Shown here: positions 1 to 9,386 of the stretch, piece by piece
How the letters are laid out: each line of letters starts with the position of its first letter
Numbering within the stretch: position 1 is the stretch's first letter
Assembly: GCF_006124995.1 (NCBI RefSeq)
Contig: NZ_QEWN01000100.1
Coordinates: 1-64,000 of the forward strand
Length of the DNA: 64,000 nucleotides
Direction: 5' to 3'
Source of the DNA: Vibrio sp. Hep-1b-8
GTDB lineage: Bacteria > Pseudomonadota > Gammaproteobacteria > Enterobacterales > Vibrionaceae
The notes under the pieces: generated by a model
The model's input: only the letters and a program-made list of their open reading frames with translations
Told to the model about the DNA's origin: nothing
The model's database searches: none
Made by a program: the position numbers and the translations under genes

Positions 1-506
1 GGTTTACGCCAATCGTCTGAACCAGACGTACCTGCGTTGACGTGATCCCAAGTGATCTTACGGTACGACATTGAGACCGTGAGATTTTGCGTGAAGTCGG
101 ACATCGACGGATCTTGACAGTGTGGCATCTCACACTGGATATCGACGATAGACGCGTTTTCTAGCTTAGTGGTGAAGAAGTTCTCTTGTTTGCCTTCGAT
201 AGAGGTGCGGTACCATTTCAGTTCAACAGTCTTCATCTTCTCACCAGAAGAAAGCGCGTTGTACAGCAGTGGTACGGCTTTGTTGAGAGTGACAGTAAAC
301 TTGAAAGGTTTATGGACGCGTTGACCAGAAGGTTGACCAGATTGAGGATCGGTCGGAACCGAAATAACGTGGTCAAACTTCTGAACCAGCATCTCGTCTT
401 CGTGACCTTCTACATAAGAGTCACCGATAGAGTCAGCCGTACAGGCGCCCGCCGTGATCAGACCCTGAGTTTCACCGTCGATAGAAATATAACATGGAGT
501 TGGCAT
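1..506 (-). CDS. hcp: Hcp, type VI secretion tube protein (3' end cut by window edge)
   Basis: Hcp forms hexameric rings that stack into the inner tube of the type VI secretion system and is itself secreted. The minus-strand reading frame starts at ATG 506-504 with AAGGA upstream and begins MPTPCYISIDGETQGLITAG, essentially the Vibrio cholerae Hcp N-terminus. It continues through the family landmarks VPTDPQSGQPSGQRVHKPF and ends at the window edge in TSGSDDWRKP, so only about the last three residues of the usual 172 are missing. Downstream genes are outside the window, so I cannot tell whether this copy is a stand-alone hcp-vgrG-effector set or part of a main T6SS cluster. The upstream neighbour is housekeeping ispH, which argues for an auxiliary locus. 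A sigma-54-like promoter lies just upstream. Confidence 0.96.
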   Translation of the reverse strand, partial: MPTPCYISIDGETQGLITAGACTADSIGDSYVEGHEDEMLVQKFDHVISVPTDPQSGQPSGQRVHKPFKFTVTLNKAVPLLYNALSSGEKMKTVELKWYRTSIEGKQENFFTTKLENASIVDIQCEMPHCQDPSMSDFTQNLTVSMSYRKITWDHVNAGTSGSDDWRK

Positions 507-548
507 AGTAAAATCCTTAGAGGTTGTGTGTAATAACACTCACTCTTA

Positions 549-564
549 ATCAAAAAGCGTGCCA
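549..564 (-). promoter_or_regulatory. Sigma-54-type promoter for hcp
   Basis: On the minus strand the sequence TGGCACGCTTTTTGAT has the -24 GG at 563-562 and, exactly ten bases later, GA at 551-550 where the consensus -12 element has GC. The -24 half is a perfect TGGCACG. Transcription would start near 538, about 30 bases before the hcp ATG. Known Vibrio hcp genes are activated by the sigma-54 regulator VasH, which fits. The GA instead of GC at -12 is the one deviation. Confidence 0.72.
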
Positions 565-618
565 AAATGAAAATGTATATATTTCAATAATTTAAGCATT
601 TGTTAATATACAAGCTGA

Positions 619-672
619 GCAACTTTTTGCTCGAATCGAGCAAGATCTTGCCCAGATCGAGCAAAAAGTTGC
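619..672. repeat. Perfect 16-bp inverted repeat, candidate activator site for hcp
   Basis: The arms GCAACTTTTTGCTCGA (619-634) and TCGAGCAAAAAGTTGC (657-672) are perfectly complementary with a 22-base spacer. Inside the spacer sits a 12-bp palindrome, GCAAGATCTTGC (640-651). The repeat is centred roughly 80 bp upstream of the -24 element of the hcp promoter, the usual distance for enhancer sites of sigma-54 activators such as VasH. Whether VasH binds it is inference. Confidence 0.6.
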
Positions 673-756
673 CCGGAAGCAAAAAATGCACCGAGGAGAC
701 TGTGAACCATCACAAATGATGAAAAATCAGAAAATACCCCACTGCTACAGAGGGGT

Positions 757-798
757 TGTTCGCAACAGTACGGTTTGCTATCCAGTGTGTTGCGAACA
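757..798. repeat. 11-bp perfect inverted repeat downstream of ispH
   Basis: TGTTCGCAACA (757-767) and TGTTGCGAACA (788-798) form a perfect stem with a 20-base loop. No U-run follows on the minus strand, so it is not a classical terminator for ispH. It could be an mRNA 3'-end hairpin or a protein site upstream of hcp. The 533-850 gap otherwise holds only the hcp promoter elements. Confidence 0.5.
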
Positions 799-850
799 CG
801 TTAAGTGATAGGAGTTAAGCTTTAACGCAGGCTTATTGTTGTTGTGAACA

Positions 851-1816
851 TTAATCGATTTGCTTAATCTGTAGCTCTTTCGGTACTTCAAAGAACATAT
901 TCTCTTCACGCCCTTGAATCTCTTCTACCGAGCGAGCACCGACCAACTCTTTTATTCGGTCTAGGATTTGGTTGACCAACTCCTCTGGAGCAGAAGCACC
1001 CGCGGTCACCCCTACTTTCGTTTTGCCTTCAAACCATTCCGACTTGATGTCTTCCGTGCAGTCAGTGAGGTAGCCCGGCGTTCCCAGCTTTTCTGCCAGT
1101 TCTTTAAGGCGAGTAGAATTTGAAGAGTTTTTAGACCCGACGACAATCATAACATCCACATCCTCTGCCATTTCGCGCACCGCGTCCTGGCGATTTTGCG
1201 TTGCATAACAGATGTCATCCTTGCGCGGACCCTGAATGTCAGGGAAGACACGACGCAGCTCGTCAATGACATCTGCAGTCTCATCCACTGATAGCGTTGT
1301 TTGGCTCACATAGTGCAGGTGGCTTGGATCACGCACCTTATCTTTAAGAGCGATTACATCCGCTGGCGTTTCCACCAAGTACATACCACCTTTATCACTG
1401 GCGTATTGCCCCATTGTACCTTCAACTTCAGGATGTCCAGCATGACCAATCAACACGACCTCCATATGCTTACGACTCGCACGAGCTACTTCCATGTGCA
1501 CTTTAGTCACTAAGGGACAAGTTGCGTCAAAAACGGTGAGAGCACGCTCTTTGGCCTCTTTGCGTACTGCTTGAGACACACCATGAGCAGAAAAAATAAC
1601 GATATTGTCATCTGGAACTTCATGCAACTCTTCAACAAAGATCGCACCACGCTGCTTGAGGCCTTCCACGACAAAACGGTTGTGAACCACCTCATGGCGT
1701 ACGTAGATTGGTGGTTGGTACATTTCTAATGCACGTTCAACAATGCTGATCGCACGATCAACACCGGCACAAAAACCGCGAGGGTTGGCTAATAGAATTT
1801 TCATTTCATTGCTCAT
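851..1816 (-). CDS. ispH: IspH, 4-hydroxy-3-methylbut-2-enyl diphosphate reductase
   Basis: IspH (LytB) performs the last step of the MEP isoprenoid pathway, reducing HMBPP to IPP and DMAPP with a [4Fe-4S] cluster in the cytosol. The three cluster cysteines are visible at C16 ([13 protein letters not shown]), C100 (FDATCPLV) and C203 ([11 protein letters not shown]), and the catalytic Glu lies in [11 protein letters not shown]. The product is 321 residues, against 316 in E. coli. A second ATG four codons in (1804) gives the E. coli-like N-terminus [12 protein letters not shown] and is a possible alternative start; the upstream ATG has AAGAAG about 9 bases before it. It is the last gene of ribF-ileS-lspA-fkpB-ispH, 24 bases after fkpB. 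Confidence 0.98.
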   Translation of the reverse strand: MSNEMKILLANPRGFCAGVDRAISIVERALEMYQPPIYVRHEVVHNRFVVEGLKQRGAIFVEELHEVPDDNIVIFSAHGVSQAVRKEAKERALTVFDATCPLVTKVHMEVARASRKHMEVVLIGHAGHPEVEGTMGQYASDKGGMYLVETPADVIALKDKVRDPSHLHYVSQTTLSVDETADVIDELRRVFPDIQGPRKDDICYATQNRQDAVREMAEDVDVMIVVGSKNSSNSTRLKELAEKLGTPGYLTDCTEDIKSEWFEGKTKVGVTAGASAPEELVNQILDRIKELVGARSVEEIQGREENMFFEVPKELQIKQID

Positions 1817-1840
1817 GGCGTTGTTTTCTTCTTTGGGCGG

Positions 1841-2272
1841 TTATTCTACTGACAAAATCTCAACTTCAAAAGTCACATCCTGTCCTGCTAGCGGATGGTT
1901 GAAATCTACGGTCACAGAGTCGCCAGCTATTTCGGTAATAATGCCAGGAATTTCCATTCCGTCTGGACCAGAAAAAGCCATGATGGTGCCCACTTCCACT
2001 TCCGCGTCACCCACAAACTTAGCACGGTCCATATGATGAATATTGTCTGGATTTGGCAAACCAAACGCATCTTGAGCTTTAAGTTCAATGGCCTTTTGGT
2101 CACCTGAGTTAAGACCCAGCAAACACTGTTCAAAGTTTTCACTAAGGCTACCATCACCAATCACTAGTTTGGCTGGTTTGCCCATGTTATGGGTACTGTC
2201 GGCAACAGACCCGTCTTTCATTTTGATCGTAAAGTGCAAAGTTACTGCTGAATCTTGGGCGATTGTAGTCAC
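1841..2272 (-). CDS. fkpB: FkpB (SlpA), FKBP-type peptidyl-prolyl isomerase
   Basis: This is a 143-residue FKBP-type prolyl isomerase and chaperone of the SlyD/SlpA class. The FKBP fold is interrupted by the insert-in-flap segment (roughly residues 70-120), and the family features are visible in LVIGDGSLSENFEQCLLGL and DFNHPLAGQDVTFEVEIL. It lacks the histidine-rich C-terminal tail of SlyD, so SlpA/FkpB is the better name. It starts at GTG (2272-2270) with AAGGA nine bases upstream. It sits between lspA and ispH, the classical gammaproteobacterial order. A 141-base gap to lspA holds no gene that I can see. Confidence 0.95.
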   Translation of the reverse strand: MTTIAQDSAVTLHFTIKMKDGSVADSTHNMGKPAKLVIGDGSLSENFEQCLLGLNSGDQKAIELKAQDAFGLPNPDNIHHMDRAKFVGDAEVEVGTIMAFSGPDGMEIPGIITEIAGDSVTVDFNHPLAGQDVTFEVEILSVE

Positions 2273-2413
2273 GTTACTGCTTCCTTGGTGTCGTTATTGT
2301 TTTAATAGATGTGTCGCCGTCAAATTGGCGCTCGGATTCAAACTAGACGGGTATACTAAAAAGCGCCATCGTAATCAACCGACAGCGCTTAGGGTTATTC
2401 AATTCATCACGAA

Positions 2414-2917
2414 TTAAGCTTTGGCGTCGTCTTTTTTACGAAAGCCATCTAAGATAATCATCGCAGCACCAATACAGATAGTAGTATCAGCCAGATTGAA
2501 TGCTGGCCAATGATAGTTGCCCCAGTAGAAGTCGAGGTAATCAACCACATAACCATGGACAACACGGTCGAAAACGTTACCAACCGCACCACCAATGATC
2601 ATTGCATACGCAATGTTATTCCACTTTTCTGCAGCTGGAAGTTTACTCATCCAATAAGTCAGCATACCCGTTACGGCAAATGCAATACCGGTAAATAACC
2701 AGCGTTGCCAGCCAGCTTGATCACTTAAGAAACTAAATGCTGCTCCATAGTTATGAACATAAAGAAAATTGAAGAAAGGTAATACCTCAATTCGATTCGC
2801 CCAGCCATAACCCATGTTATCCATCACGAATAGCTTAATACCGATATCCGCAAGGAAGATAACCACCGCTAGCCACAGCCAACGTACACCTGATTGCTTT
2901 AATGGAATATTTGACAT
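2414..2917 (-). CDS. lspA: LspA, lipoprotein signal peptidase II
   Basis: This inner-membrane aspartyl protease removes the signal peptide from diacylated prolipoproteins, the step after Lgt (encoded here at 14024-14845). The 167-residue protein has four hydrophobic helices. The catalytic aspartates are D126 ([12 protein letters not shown]) and D144 ([11 protein letters not shown]), and the conserved GNVFDR motif precedes them. The ATG at 2917 has AGGA six bases upstream. That Shine-Dalgarno lies immediately after a terminator-like hairpin separating lspA from ileS, so lspA expression probably depends on readthrough or on RNA folding. Confidence 0.97.
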   Translation of the reverse strand: MSNIPLKQSGVRWLWLAVVIFLADIGIKLFVMDNMGYGWANRIEVLPFFNFLYVHNYGAAFSFLSDQAGWQRWLFTGIAFAVTGMLTYWMSKLPAAEKWNNIAYAMIIGGAVGNVFDRVVHGYVVDYLDFYWGNYHWPAFNLADTTICIGAAMIILDGFRKKDDAKA

Positions 2918-2925
2918 CTTTTATC

Positions 2926-2955
2926 CTAAAAATAACCCCAGTAGATACTGGGGCT
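2926..2955 (-). terminator. Terminator-like hairpin between ileS and lspA
   Basis: Read on the minus strand, CCCCAGT (from 2953) and ACTGGGG (ending at 2936) form a 7-bp stem with a 4-base loop, followed at once by TTATTTTT. This is the shape of an intrinsic terminator inside an operon, about 20 bases before the lspA start codon. Partial termination here would lower lspA-fkpB-ispH expression relative to ileS. Confidence 0.65.
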
Positions 2956-2991
2956 ATCGAATTACAAAAAAGTTCAAAAAGCTAACGCGAG

Positions 2992-5829
2992 TTACGCAAA
3001 CTTACGTACTTCGCCTTCACCATCTACGTTCGATACACAACGACCACAGATCTTCTCATGGCCTTCGATCGTACCAACGTCTGGAGTATGGTGCCAGCAG
3101 CGGTCACACTTCTCGTTTTCAGTCGCTTTAACTTCAACAAACAGACCTTCAACATCGGTCGCTTGTGCTGCTTGAGATTTTTCACCTAGAGACTTAACCA
3201 CGGCGGTTGATGTCAGTAGTGCAAAACGCAGTTCGTCTTCTAGCTTACCTAGCTTAGCCAGTAGTGCATCGTCGGCATATAGCGTGACTTCAGCTTGTAG
3301 AGAGCCACCGATTGTCTTGTCTTTACGAGCGTCTTCTAGCAGCTTGTTCACGCTACCACGAATCACCTGAATCTCAGCCCAGAACTCGTTGTTCAGCTCT
3401 TCACCTTCAGTCAATCCGAACAGGCCATCGAACCATTCACCAGTGAAAACAAACTTATCGCGCTCACCTGGCATTTCATTCCAGATTTCATCCGCTGTAA
3501 ACGACATGATAGGAGCCATCCAACGTACCAACGCTTCTACGATGTAGTAAAGCGCCGTCTGACAGCTACGTTGAGCGTGTCCGCCACGTTTTGCTGTGTA
3601 CTGACGGTCTTTGATCACGTCTAGGTAGAATGAACCCATCTCAATCGAACAGAAGTGCATCAAGCGCTGAGTCACTGCGTGAGTGTTGTACTCGCCGTAC
3701 GCTTTAACAATCTCTTCTTGAGCGGCAAGTGCGCGACCAACAGCCCAACGATCAAGTGCAACCATTTCTTCTGCAGGAACAATATCCGTTGCAGGGTTGA
3801 AACCACTTAGGTTCGCCAGGAAGAAACGTGCTGTGTTACGGATACGACGGTACGCATCAGCAGAGCGCTTAAGAATTTCATCAGATACCGCGACTTCGCC
3901 AGTGTAGTCTGTTGATGCAACCCATAGACGCAGAATATCTGCACCTAGCTTGTTCGTGACATCTTTCGGTGCAACTACGTTACCAATCGATTTCGACATC
4001 TTACGACCGTGACCATCTACAACGAAGCCGTGCGTTAACACTTGCTTGTATGGCGCTTCACCTTTCATCGCGATAGATGAAATCAATGACGACTGGAACC
4101 AACCACGGTGTTGGTCAGAACCTTCCAGGTAAAGATCTGCGCTGTTGCCGTTGTACTCTTCACGAGCGTCAACTACTGAATAGTGAGTAACACCTGAATC
4201 GAACCATACGTCTAGAGTATCAAGTACTTTCTCGTATTTATCAGCGTCATCACCAAGTAGTTCTGAAATTTCTAGATCCCACCAAGCTTGGATACCTTTT
4301 TCTTCAACAAGTTGAGCAACTTTCTCAACCAGTTCAATTGTGTTTGGATGAAGCTCTGCAGTTTCTTTGTGAACGAATAGAGCGATCGGCACACCCCAAG
4401 TACGTTGGCGTGAGATACACCACTCAGGACGACCTTCAATCATACCTTCGATACGACTTTGACCCCACTCAGGCATCCACTCCACACCTTTGATTGACTC
4501 TAGTGCTTTAGCACGTAGACCTGCTTGGTCCATCGATACAAACCACTGAGGTGTTGCACGGAAGATGATTGGAGTCTTATGGCGCCAACAGTGTGGGTAG
4601 CTGTGCTCATAAGCGTGGTGATGTAGCAGAGCGCCTTTCTCTTTCAGCGTTTCAACGACCGCATCGTTCGCTTTAAATACGTGCTGACCAGCAAATAGCT
4701 CTGTATCAGGAAGGTAAACACCGTTTGAACCTACTGGGTTAGCCACTTCTAGGTTGTATTGGTTACCTACTGCAAAGTCTTCCTGACCGTGGCCTGGAGC
4801 TGTGTGAACAACACCGGTACCAGAATCAGTCGTAACGTGATCACCTAAGATCGCTGGCACGGTAAAGTCATAGAATGGGTGATTGAACTGAAGCAATTCA
4901 AGATCGCTACCCTTAGCAAAACCTAGGTTGTGGAAGTGCTCAATACCAGCACGGTCCATGACATCTTTCGCTAATTCAGACGCAACGATGATGCGCTCTT
5001 TAGACTCACCTTCAATTTGGACAAGTACATACTCTAGATCACCGCGTAAACATACTGCGCGGTTTGCTGGCAGTGTCCACGGTGTCGTCGTCCAGATAAC
5101 AATTGAGATATCGCCTTCGCCTTCATGACCTTCATGACCTTCAATAAGATTAAACTTCGATAGTAGAGCCGCAGCATCTGTCGCTTTGAAGCGAACATCA
5201 ATCGAAGGAGAAACTTTGTCTTTGTACTCTACTTCAGCCTCAGCAAGTGCCGAACCACAGTCCGTACACCAATGAACTGGCTTGAAGCCTTTCAGTAGAT
5301 GACCATTGTCAGCGATTTTACCTAACGCGCGGATGATATTTGCTTCGGTAGCAAAATCCATCGTGCGGTAAGGCTTATCCCACTCTCCCATGATACCTAG
5401 ACGCTTGAAGCTCTCTTTTTGACCTTCAACCTGACCTTGAGCGTATTTACGACACTCTTCACGGAACTCTGCCGCAGAGATCTTTTGGCCTGGTTTGCCT
5501 TTCTTCTTCTCTACCATTAGTTCAATTGGTAGGCCGTGACAGTCCCAACCTGGAATGTACGGTGCATCAAAACCAGAAAGTGTTTTGGATTTAATAATAA
5601 TGTCTTTAAGAATCTTGTTTAGTGCGTGGCCAATGTGAATGTCACCATTCGCGTATGGAGGACCATCGTGTAGAACGAAAGATTTTTTGCCTTTCTTCGC
5701 TTTACGGATTTCACCGTAAAGGTCTTCTTTGTTCCAACGCTCAAGCATCTCTGGCTCACGATTGGCCAGATTGCCGCGCATCGGAAACCCTGTTTCAGGA
5801 AGGTTCAGGGTATCTTTATACTCACTCAT
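2992..5829 (-). CDS. ileS: IleS, isoleucyl-tRNA synthetase
   Basis: This class I aminoacyl-tRNA synthetase charges tRNA-Ile and edits misactivated valine. The 945-residue product compares with 938 in E. coli. The HIGH signature is at residues 65-68 ([10 protein letters not shown]) and the KMSKS loop in [14 protein letters not shown] near residue 610. The CP1 editing domain contains the threonine-rich [12 protein letters not shown]. The C-terminus carries the zinc-binding cysteines of CDRCWHH and CGRCVSN. A short low-complexity insertion, GHEGHEGEG, lies just before the editing-domain signature and is absent from the E. coli protein as I remember it. Start ATG 5829. It lies 55 bases after ribF in the same transcription direction. 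Confidence 0.99.
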   Translation of the reverse strand: MSEYKDTLNLPETGFPMRGNLANREPEMLERWNKEDLYGEIRKAKKGKKSFVLHDGPPYANGDIHIGHALNKILKDIIIKSKTLSGFDAPYIPGWDCHGLPIELMVEKKKGKPGQKISAAEFREECRKYAQGQVEGQKESFKRLGIMGEWDKPYRTMDFATEANIIRALGKIADNGHLLKGFKPVHWCTDCGSALAEAEVEYKDKVSPSIDVRFKATDAAALLSKFNLIEGHEGHEGEGDISIVIWTTTPWTLPANRAVCLRGDLEYVLVQIEGESKERIIVASELAKDVMDRAGIEHFHNLGFAKGSDLELLQFNHPFYDFTVPAILGDHVTTDSGTGVVHTAPGHGQEDFAVGNQYNLEVANPVGSNGVYLPDTELFAGQHVFKANDAVVETLKEKGALLHHHAYEHSYPHCWRHKTPIIFRATPQWFVSMDQAGLRAKALESIKGVEWMPEWGQSRIEGMIEGRPEWCISRQRTWGVPIALFVHKETAELHPNTIELVEKVAQLVEEKGIQAWWDLEISELLGDDADKYEKVLDTLDVWFDSGVTHYSVVDAREEYNGNSADLYLEGSDQHRGWFQSSLISSIAMKGEAPYKQVLTHGFVVDGHGRKMSKSIGNVVAPKDVTNKLGADILRLWVASTDYTGEVAVSDEILKRSADAYRRIRNTARFFLANLSGFNPATDIVPAEEMVALDRWAVGRALAAQEEIVKAYGEYNTHAVTQRLMHFCSIEMGSFYLDVIKDRQYTAKRGGHAQRSCQTALYYIVEALVRWMAPIMSFTADEIWNEMPGERDKFVFTGEWFDGLFGLTEGEELNNEFWAEIQVIRGSVNKLLEDARKDKTIGGSLQAEVTLYADDALLAKLGKLEDELRFALLTSTAVVKSLGEKSQAAQATDVEGLFVEVKATENEKCDRCWHHTPDVGTIEGHEKICGRCVSNVDGEGEVRKFA

Positions 5830-5884
5830 CGATTCTTAATTCCGTTGTGTTGGGTGACAGTTAGACATTATGCCAAGCAGCGAA

Positions 5885-6829
5885 CTAAACCGCTTGGTCT
5901 TTACGCTGACGCAGCCACACCCTTGCTGCTTCAGCATCCAATTCAATTTGTTGTTTCAAAGCTTCGAATGACTCAAATTTATGCTCATCTCGAATCTTAT
6001 CTAAAAGTACGATTTCCAACTGTTTGCCATATAAATTGGCTTTAAAGTCGAATAAATGTACTTCTAGTTGCTGACGTACACCGTTAACCGTCGGTCGGTT
6101 ACCAATGTTCGCCACACCTCCGATAGGCCCATCATCAAGACCTAATGCCTCAACGGTATAAACACCTGACACTGGAGATACGCAACGCTTTAGTGGGATA
6201 TTTGCCGTAGGGAAACCAATGGTTCTACCCAATTTACGACCATGAGAGACTCGACCACTAATACTATAATGACGTCCTAACATTTGCGCAGCTTCATCAA
6301 GCTTATCTTGCGCTAATGCCCGACGTATTGCTGTGCTGCTAACCCGCAACTCAGCTAAGCGAAAGCTTTGTGTGCTGACCACTTCAAAGCCGTATTTTTT
6401 TCCTGCTTCTTGCAGCATCGCAAAGTTCCCCTTACGACCATGACCAAAGCAGAAATCATCGCCTACGACGAGAAACTTAACACCCAAACGCGCTACCAAC
6501 AAGTCACTAATAAATGCCTCAGGGGTTTGATTGGCGAACTTAAGGTTAAAGTTTACACAAAGCAACCTTTCAATATTCAATTTACTCAGTTGAACAAACT
6601 TATCTCTGAGGCGTGTCAGCCTCGCTGGTGCTTTATCTTTAGCAAACAGTTCCAATGGCTGAGGGTCGAATGTCATTACCGTCGAGGGCAGACCTAATTC
6701 CTTAGCCTGTTCAGACACTTGTCGTAATACTTCCTGATGTCCAAGATGAACACCATCGAAGTTTCCGATCGTCAATACACACCCTTGATGGTGGGGTTTG
6801 ATATTGTGAATACCTCGAATCAATTCCAT
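5885..6829 (-). CDS. ribF: RibF, bifunctional riboflavin kinase / FAD synthetase
   Basis: RibF phosphorylates riboflavin to FMN and adenylates FMN to FAD. The N-terminal FAD synthetase domain (about residues 1-185) shows the nucleotidyltransferase signature TIGNFDGVHLGHQ and a later RVSSTAIRRAL segment. The C-terminal flavokinase domain (about 186-310) begins with the conserved GRKLGRTIGFPTANI. The length of 314 residues matches E. coli (313). Start ATG 6829. It heads the ribF-ileS-lspA-fkpB-ispH set, the standard gammaproteobacterial arrangement, and is followed by murJ on the other side, also on the minus strand. Confidence 0.98.
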   Translation of the reverse strand: MELIRGIHNIKPHHQGCVLTIGNFDGVHLGHQEVLRQVSEQAKELGLPSTVMTFDPQPLELFAKDKAPARLTRLRDKFVQLSKLNIERLLCVNFNLKFANQTPEAFISDLLVARLGVKFLVVGDDFCFGHGRKGNFAMLQEAGKKYGFEVVSTQSFRLAELRVSSTAIRRALAQDKLDEAAQMLGRHYSISGRVSHGRKLGRTIGFPTANIPLKRCVSPVSGVYTVEALGLDDGPIGGVANIGNRPTVNGVRQQLEVHLFDFKANLYGKQLEIVLLDKIRDEHKFESFEALKQQIELDAEAARVWLRQRKDQAV

Positions 6830-6914
6830 TGGGGACTGCTAAAAACCTATCTATTGGCTATAAATACTGTCTAAAAGAGTTAACATTGCGTGAAACTGAC
6901 GGATTATATACTAA

Positions 6915-8483
6915 TCAGGTTCGCTCTGTCGCTGCTTTTAAGTCTTTTAAACGTATACCCATAACCAGAAGTGCCACCAAATAAACGCCTGCACCTAAAC
7001 CAATCAGCATAGACAACCACATCACGCGATGAGCTAAACTCCAGCTCAGCCAAATACTCATCTCTTCCAACTGCCACATGATCGCTGTGACCATTAAGCC
7101 ACCCGCAATAATTAGCTTGCCAACAAAGATGAGTGTTTTGCGTGTTAACTGGTAAACACCTGCGATATGCAAACCTCTATATAGTAGAGTCATGTTGACC
7201 AAAGCCGATAGTGCCGTCGCAATAGCCAGACCGACATAGCCATAAAAATAAGCGAAGATAGCATTGAAGACCATGTTCGTTACCATTGCGATAATGCCGT
7301 ACTTCACTGGCGTTTTTGTATCTTGGCGAGAATAATAACCAGGGGCGAGAACTTTAATCAGCATAAAGTTGAGTAAACCAGACGCATAAGCCATCAATGA
7401 CATCGAAGCAAACTCGACATCTTGTGGCGTAAATTCCCCACGCATGAACAGTACCATCAACATAGGTTTTGCTAGCACCATCAAGCCCAACATCGCGGGA
7501 ATACCCAGTAGTGTCACCATGCGTACGCCCCAGTCCATTGTCTGGGCAAAACCTTCGTTGTGAGCATCGACGTGTTTGCGTGACAGCGCGGGTAGGATGA
7601 CTGTCGCAATGGCTATACCAAATAAGCCAAGAGGAAATTCAAGCAGGCGGTCTGAGTAATAAAGCCAACTGATCGATCCCGTTTGAAGGAAGCTGGCGAT
7701 AAAAGTGTCAAACAGCAAGTTTATCTGACTCACTGATACGCCAAATAACGCTGGAATCATTAACGTGCGAATTTTGACCACACCAGGATCTCGCCATCCC
7801 CACTGAGGTTTAACCATCACTCCTGCTTTTATCAAAAATGGGATTTGAAAAAGGAACTGGACTAAACCACCGAGGAACACACCAATCGCCAAACCAATTT
7901 CTGGTTGAGCTAGCTGAGGAGCAATAAACCAGGCCGATAAAATGATCATCACATTGAGGAACACTGGGGTAAATGAAGAAATGGCAAATTTCCCCATGGT
8001 GTTAAGTATTGCCCCAGAAAGAGCGACAAACGTGATGAACCATAAATATGGAAAGGTAATTTTGAGCATCAGGCTGGCCAGAACAAACTTTTCTGCCGAC
8101 GGGCCGCCATGCATCCAATCTAAAAACCAGCCAAAACCAAATAGAGCCGTCACGATTCCCGAACCTAAGACACCAAGCAATGTCACTATCGAGACAAGAA
8201 CCCCTAAGGTACCTGCGGCCCTCGCAATAAGTTGGCGAGTTTTATCCATATCTCCCGCAGCATGATACTCCGTTAGAACAGGAACAAATGCCTGAGAGAA
8301 TGCACCTTCAGCAAATAAACGCCTGAGGAAGTTGGGAATTTTATTGGCAAAGAAGAAAACATCAGCGCTTGCACCCGCCCCCATCAGGTTGGCAACAACA
8401 ACATCTCGCACTAGGCCAAGTACGCGAGAAATCAGGGTCATGGCACTCACTATCATGCCAGACTTGAGTAGGCGTTTACTCAC
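6915..8483 (-). CDS. murJ: MurJ (MviN), lipid II flippase
   Basis: MurJ moves the peptidoglycan precursor lipid II across the inner membrane. The protein is a MOP-superfamily transporter with about 14 membrane helices, and key segments are SRVLGLVRDVVVANLMG near the N-terminus and LFAEGAFSQAFVPVL in the second helix region. I start it at GTG 8483, preceded by GAGGTAATT (good Shine-Dalgarno, five-base spacing), giving MSKRLLKSG and 522 residues. An in-frame ATG six codons upstream lacks such a site. The gene is divergent from rpsT, as in other gammaproteobacteria, and precedes ribF by about 85 bases. Confidence 0.97.
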   Translation of the reverse strand: MSKRLLKSGMIVSAMTLISRVLGLVRDVVVANLMGAGASADVFFFANKIPNFLRRLFAEGAFSQAFVPVLTEYHAAGDMDKTRQLIARAAGTLGVLVSIVTLLGVLGSGIVTALFGFGWFLDWMHGGPSAEKFVLASLMLKITFPYLWFITFVALSGAILNTMGKFAISSFTPVFLNVMIILSAWFIAPQLAQPEIGLAIGVFLGGLVQFLFQIPFLIKAGVMVKPQWGWRDPGVVKIRTLMIPALFGVSVSQINLLFDTFIASFLQTGSISWLYYSDRLLEFPLGLFGIAIATVILPALSRKHVDAHNEGFAQTMDWGVRMVTLLGIPAMLGLMVLAKPMLMVLFMRGEFTPQDVEFASMSLMAYASGLLNFMLIKVLAPGYYSRQDTKTPVKYGIIAMVTNMVFNAIFAYFYGYVGLAIATALSALVNMTLLYRGLHIAGVYQLTRKTLIFVGKLIIAGGLMVTAIMWQLEEMSIWLSWSLAHRVMWLSMLIGLGAGVYLVALLVMGIRLKDLKAATERT

Positions 8484-8572
8484 AATTACCTCGGGAATCA
8501 AAAATTTCGCTCTACTTTACACTAGGAATGTCATAACCAGAGCAGATTAGTATTAGCATTGAAAAAAAAATA

Positions 8573-8683
8573 CTGTTAGAATCCCCGCCATCTTAACCGT
8601 GAAGACCTTTCAATCCAAAATTTGTTTGGCTCGATTGGTTTTTGCACAAATTATTTGACATTTAAGAGCAAATAGGGGATATT
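8573..8683 (+). promoter_or_regulatory. Two candidate promoters of rpsT
   Basis: The upstream candidate is an extended -10 element, TGTTAGAAT, with TAGAAT at 8577-8582. The downstream candidate has a perfect -35 TTGACA (8655-8660), a 17-base spacer and GATATT (8678-8683). Two tandem promoters also serve rpsT in E. coli. Assignment is from pattern only. Confidence 0.55.
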
Positions 8684-8730
8684 CCTCGCCCTTAAATTGT
8701 CACTGAACTAAGTTTTTGGGAGTTAGACCC

Positions 8731-8991
8731 TTGGCAAATAGTAAATCTGCTAAGAAGCGCGCTATCCAGGCTGAGAAACGTCGTCAGCACAACGCTAGCC
8801 GTCGCTCAATGATGCGTACTTACATGAAGAAAACTGTTGCTGCTATCGAAGCAGGCGACAAAGCTGCTGCAACTGAAGCTTTTGCTGCAGTTACACCAAT
8901 CCTAGACCGCATGGCTACTAAAGGCCTTATTCACAAGAATAAAGCTGCACGTCATAAGTCTCGTTTCTCTGCTGCAATCAAAGCTCTTTAA
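8731..8991 (+). CDS. rpsT: RpsT, 30S ribosomal protein S20
   Basis: S20 binds 16S rRNA early in small-subunit assembly. The 86-residue protein reads [20 protein letters not shown], then the conserved [13 protein letters not shown] and [16 protein letters not shown] start it at TTG 8731, with GGGAG eight bases upstream, because this gives the family N-terminus exactly. A TTG start is also used in E. coli rpsT, where it takes part in autoregulation. An in-frame GTG five codons upstream would add residues not found in S20. It is monocistronic with its own terminator. Confidence 0.98.
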   Translation: MANSKSAKKRAIQAEKRRQHNASRRSMMRTYMKKTVAAIEAGDKAAATEAFAAVTPILDRMATKGLIHKNKAARHKSRFSAAIKAL

Positions 8992-9014
8992 TAGAACTCT
9001 GATTATACAGTGAA

Positions 9015-9044
9015 AGAAAAAACCGGCCTTGGCCGGTTTTTTTA
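9015..9044 (+). terminator. rpsT terminator
   Basis: The stem AACCGGCC (9021-9028), TT loop and GGCCGGTT (9031-9038) is followed by a run of T's, with matching A's before it. It is 24 bases after the rpsT stop codon. Confidence 0.92.
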
Positions 9045-9089
9045 TATCTGCTATTTGTAAATGAGCAATTAATTGCTCATCAGCTGTTC

Positions 9090-9386
9090 TTAATTATCAC
9101 AGTAAAGCTCGTGTAGTAACTGAATCATAGACTTCACTTCTTCACTGCTTAATGTGTAATAAACCGTTTGAGCTTCTTTTCGAGTATGAACCAGTCCATC
9201 TCTTCTTAACCAAGCCAAATGTTGCGACAACGCTGACTGGCTCAATTCCAGTTTGCAGCACAACTCTCCAACGGATAACTCTTGGTTATGGAGCAGGCAC
9301 AAAATCTGAAGACGTCGTTCATTCGCCATCGCCTTGAGTAGCACCACTGCCTTTGCAGAGTTTTTTTCCATCTCTTGTAAATCCAT
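9090..9386 (-). CDS. hlyU: HlyU, ArsR/SmtB-family transcription regulator
   Basis: HlyU is the Vibrio winged-helix regulator that relieves H-NS silencing and activates haemolysin and RTX toxin genes. The 98-residue product begins MDLQEMEKNSAKAVVLLKAM and contains the ArsR helix-turn-helix ELSQSALSQHLAWLRRDGLV (about residues 45-65), all nearly identical to V. cholerae HlyU. Metal-binding cysteine motifs of ArsR sensors (CVC) are absent; the cysteines are in LCLLH and ELCCKLE. I start at ATG 9386 with AGAGG eight bases upstream; the open frame extends further but without family similarity. It faces rpsT convergently and follows nhaR on the same strand. Confidence 0.95.
   Translation of the reverse strand: MDLQEMEKNSAKAVVLLKAMANERRLQILCLLHNQELSVGELCCKLELSQSALSQHLAWLRRDGLVHTRKEAQTVYYTLSSEEVKSMIQLLHELYCDN

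Noticed and set aside
186-533. 115-codon plus-strand ORF at the left edge
   Set aside because: It is the complement of hcp, whose protein similarity is unmistakable.
757-798. Terminator for ispH
   Set aside because: The stem is perfect but has a 20-base loop and no U-run in the right orientation.
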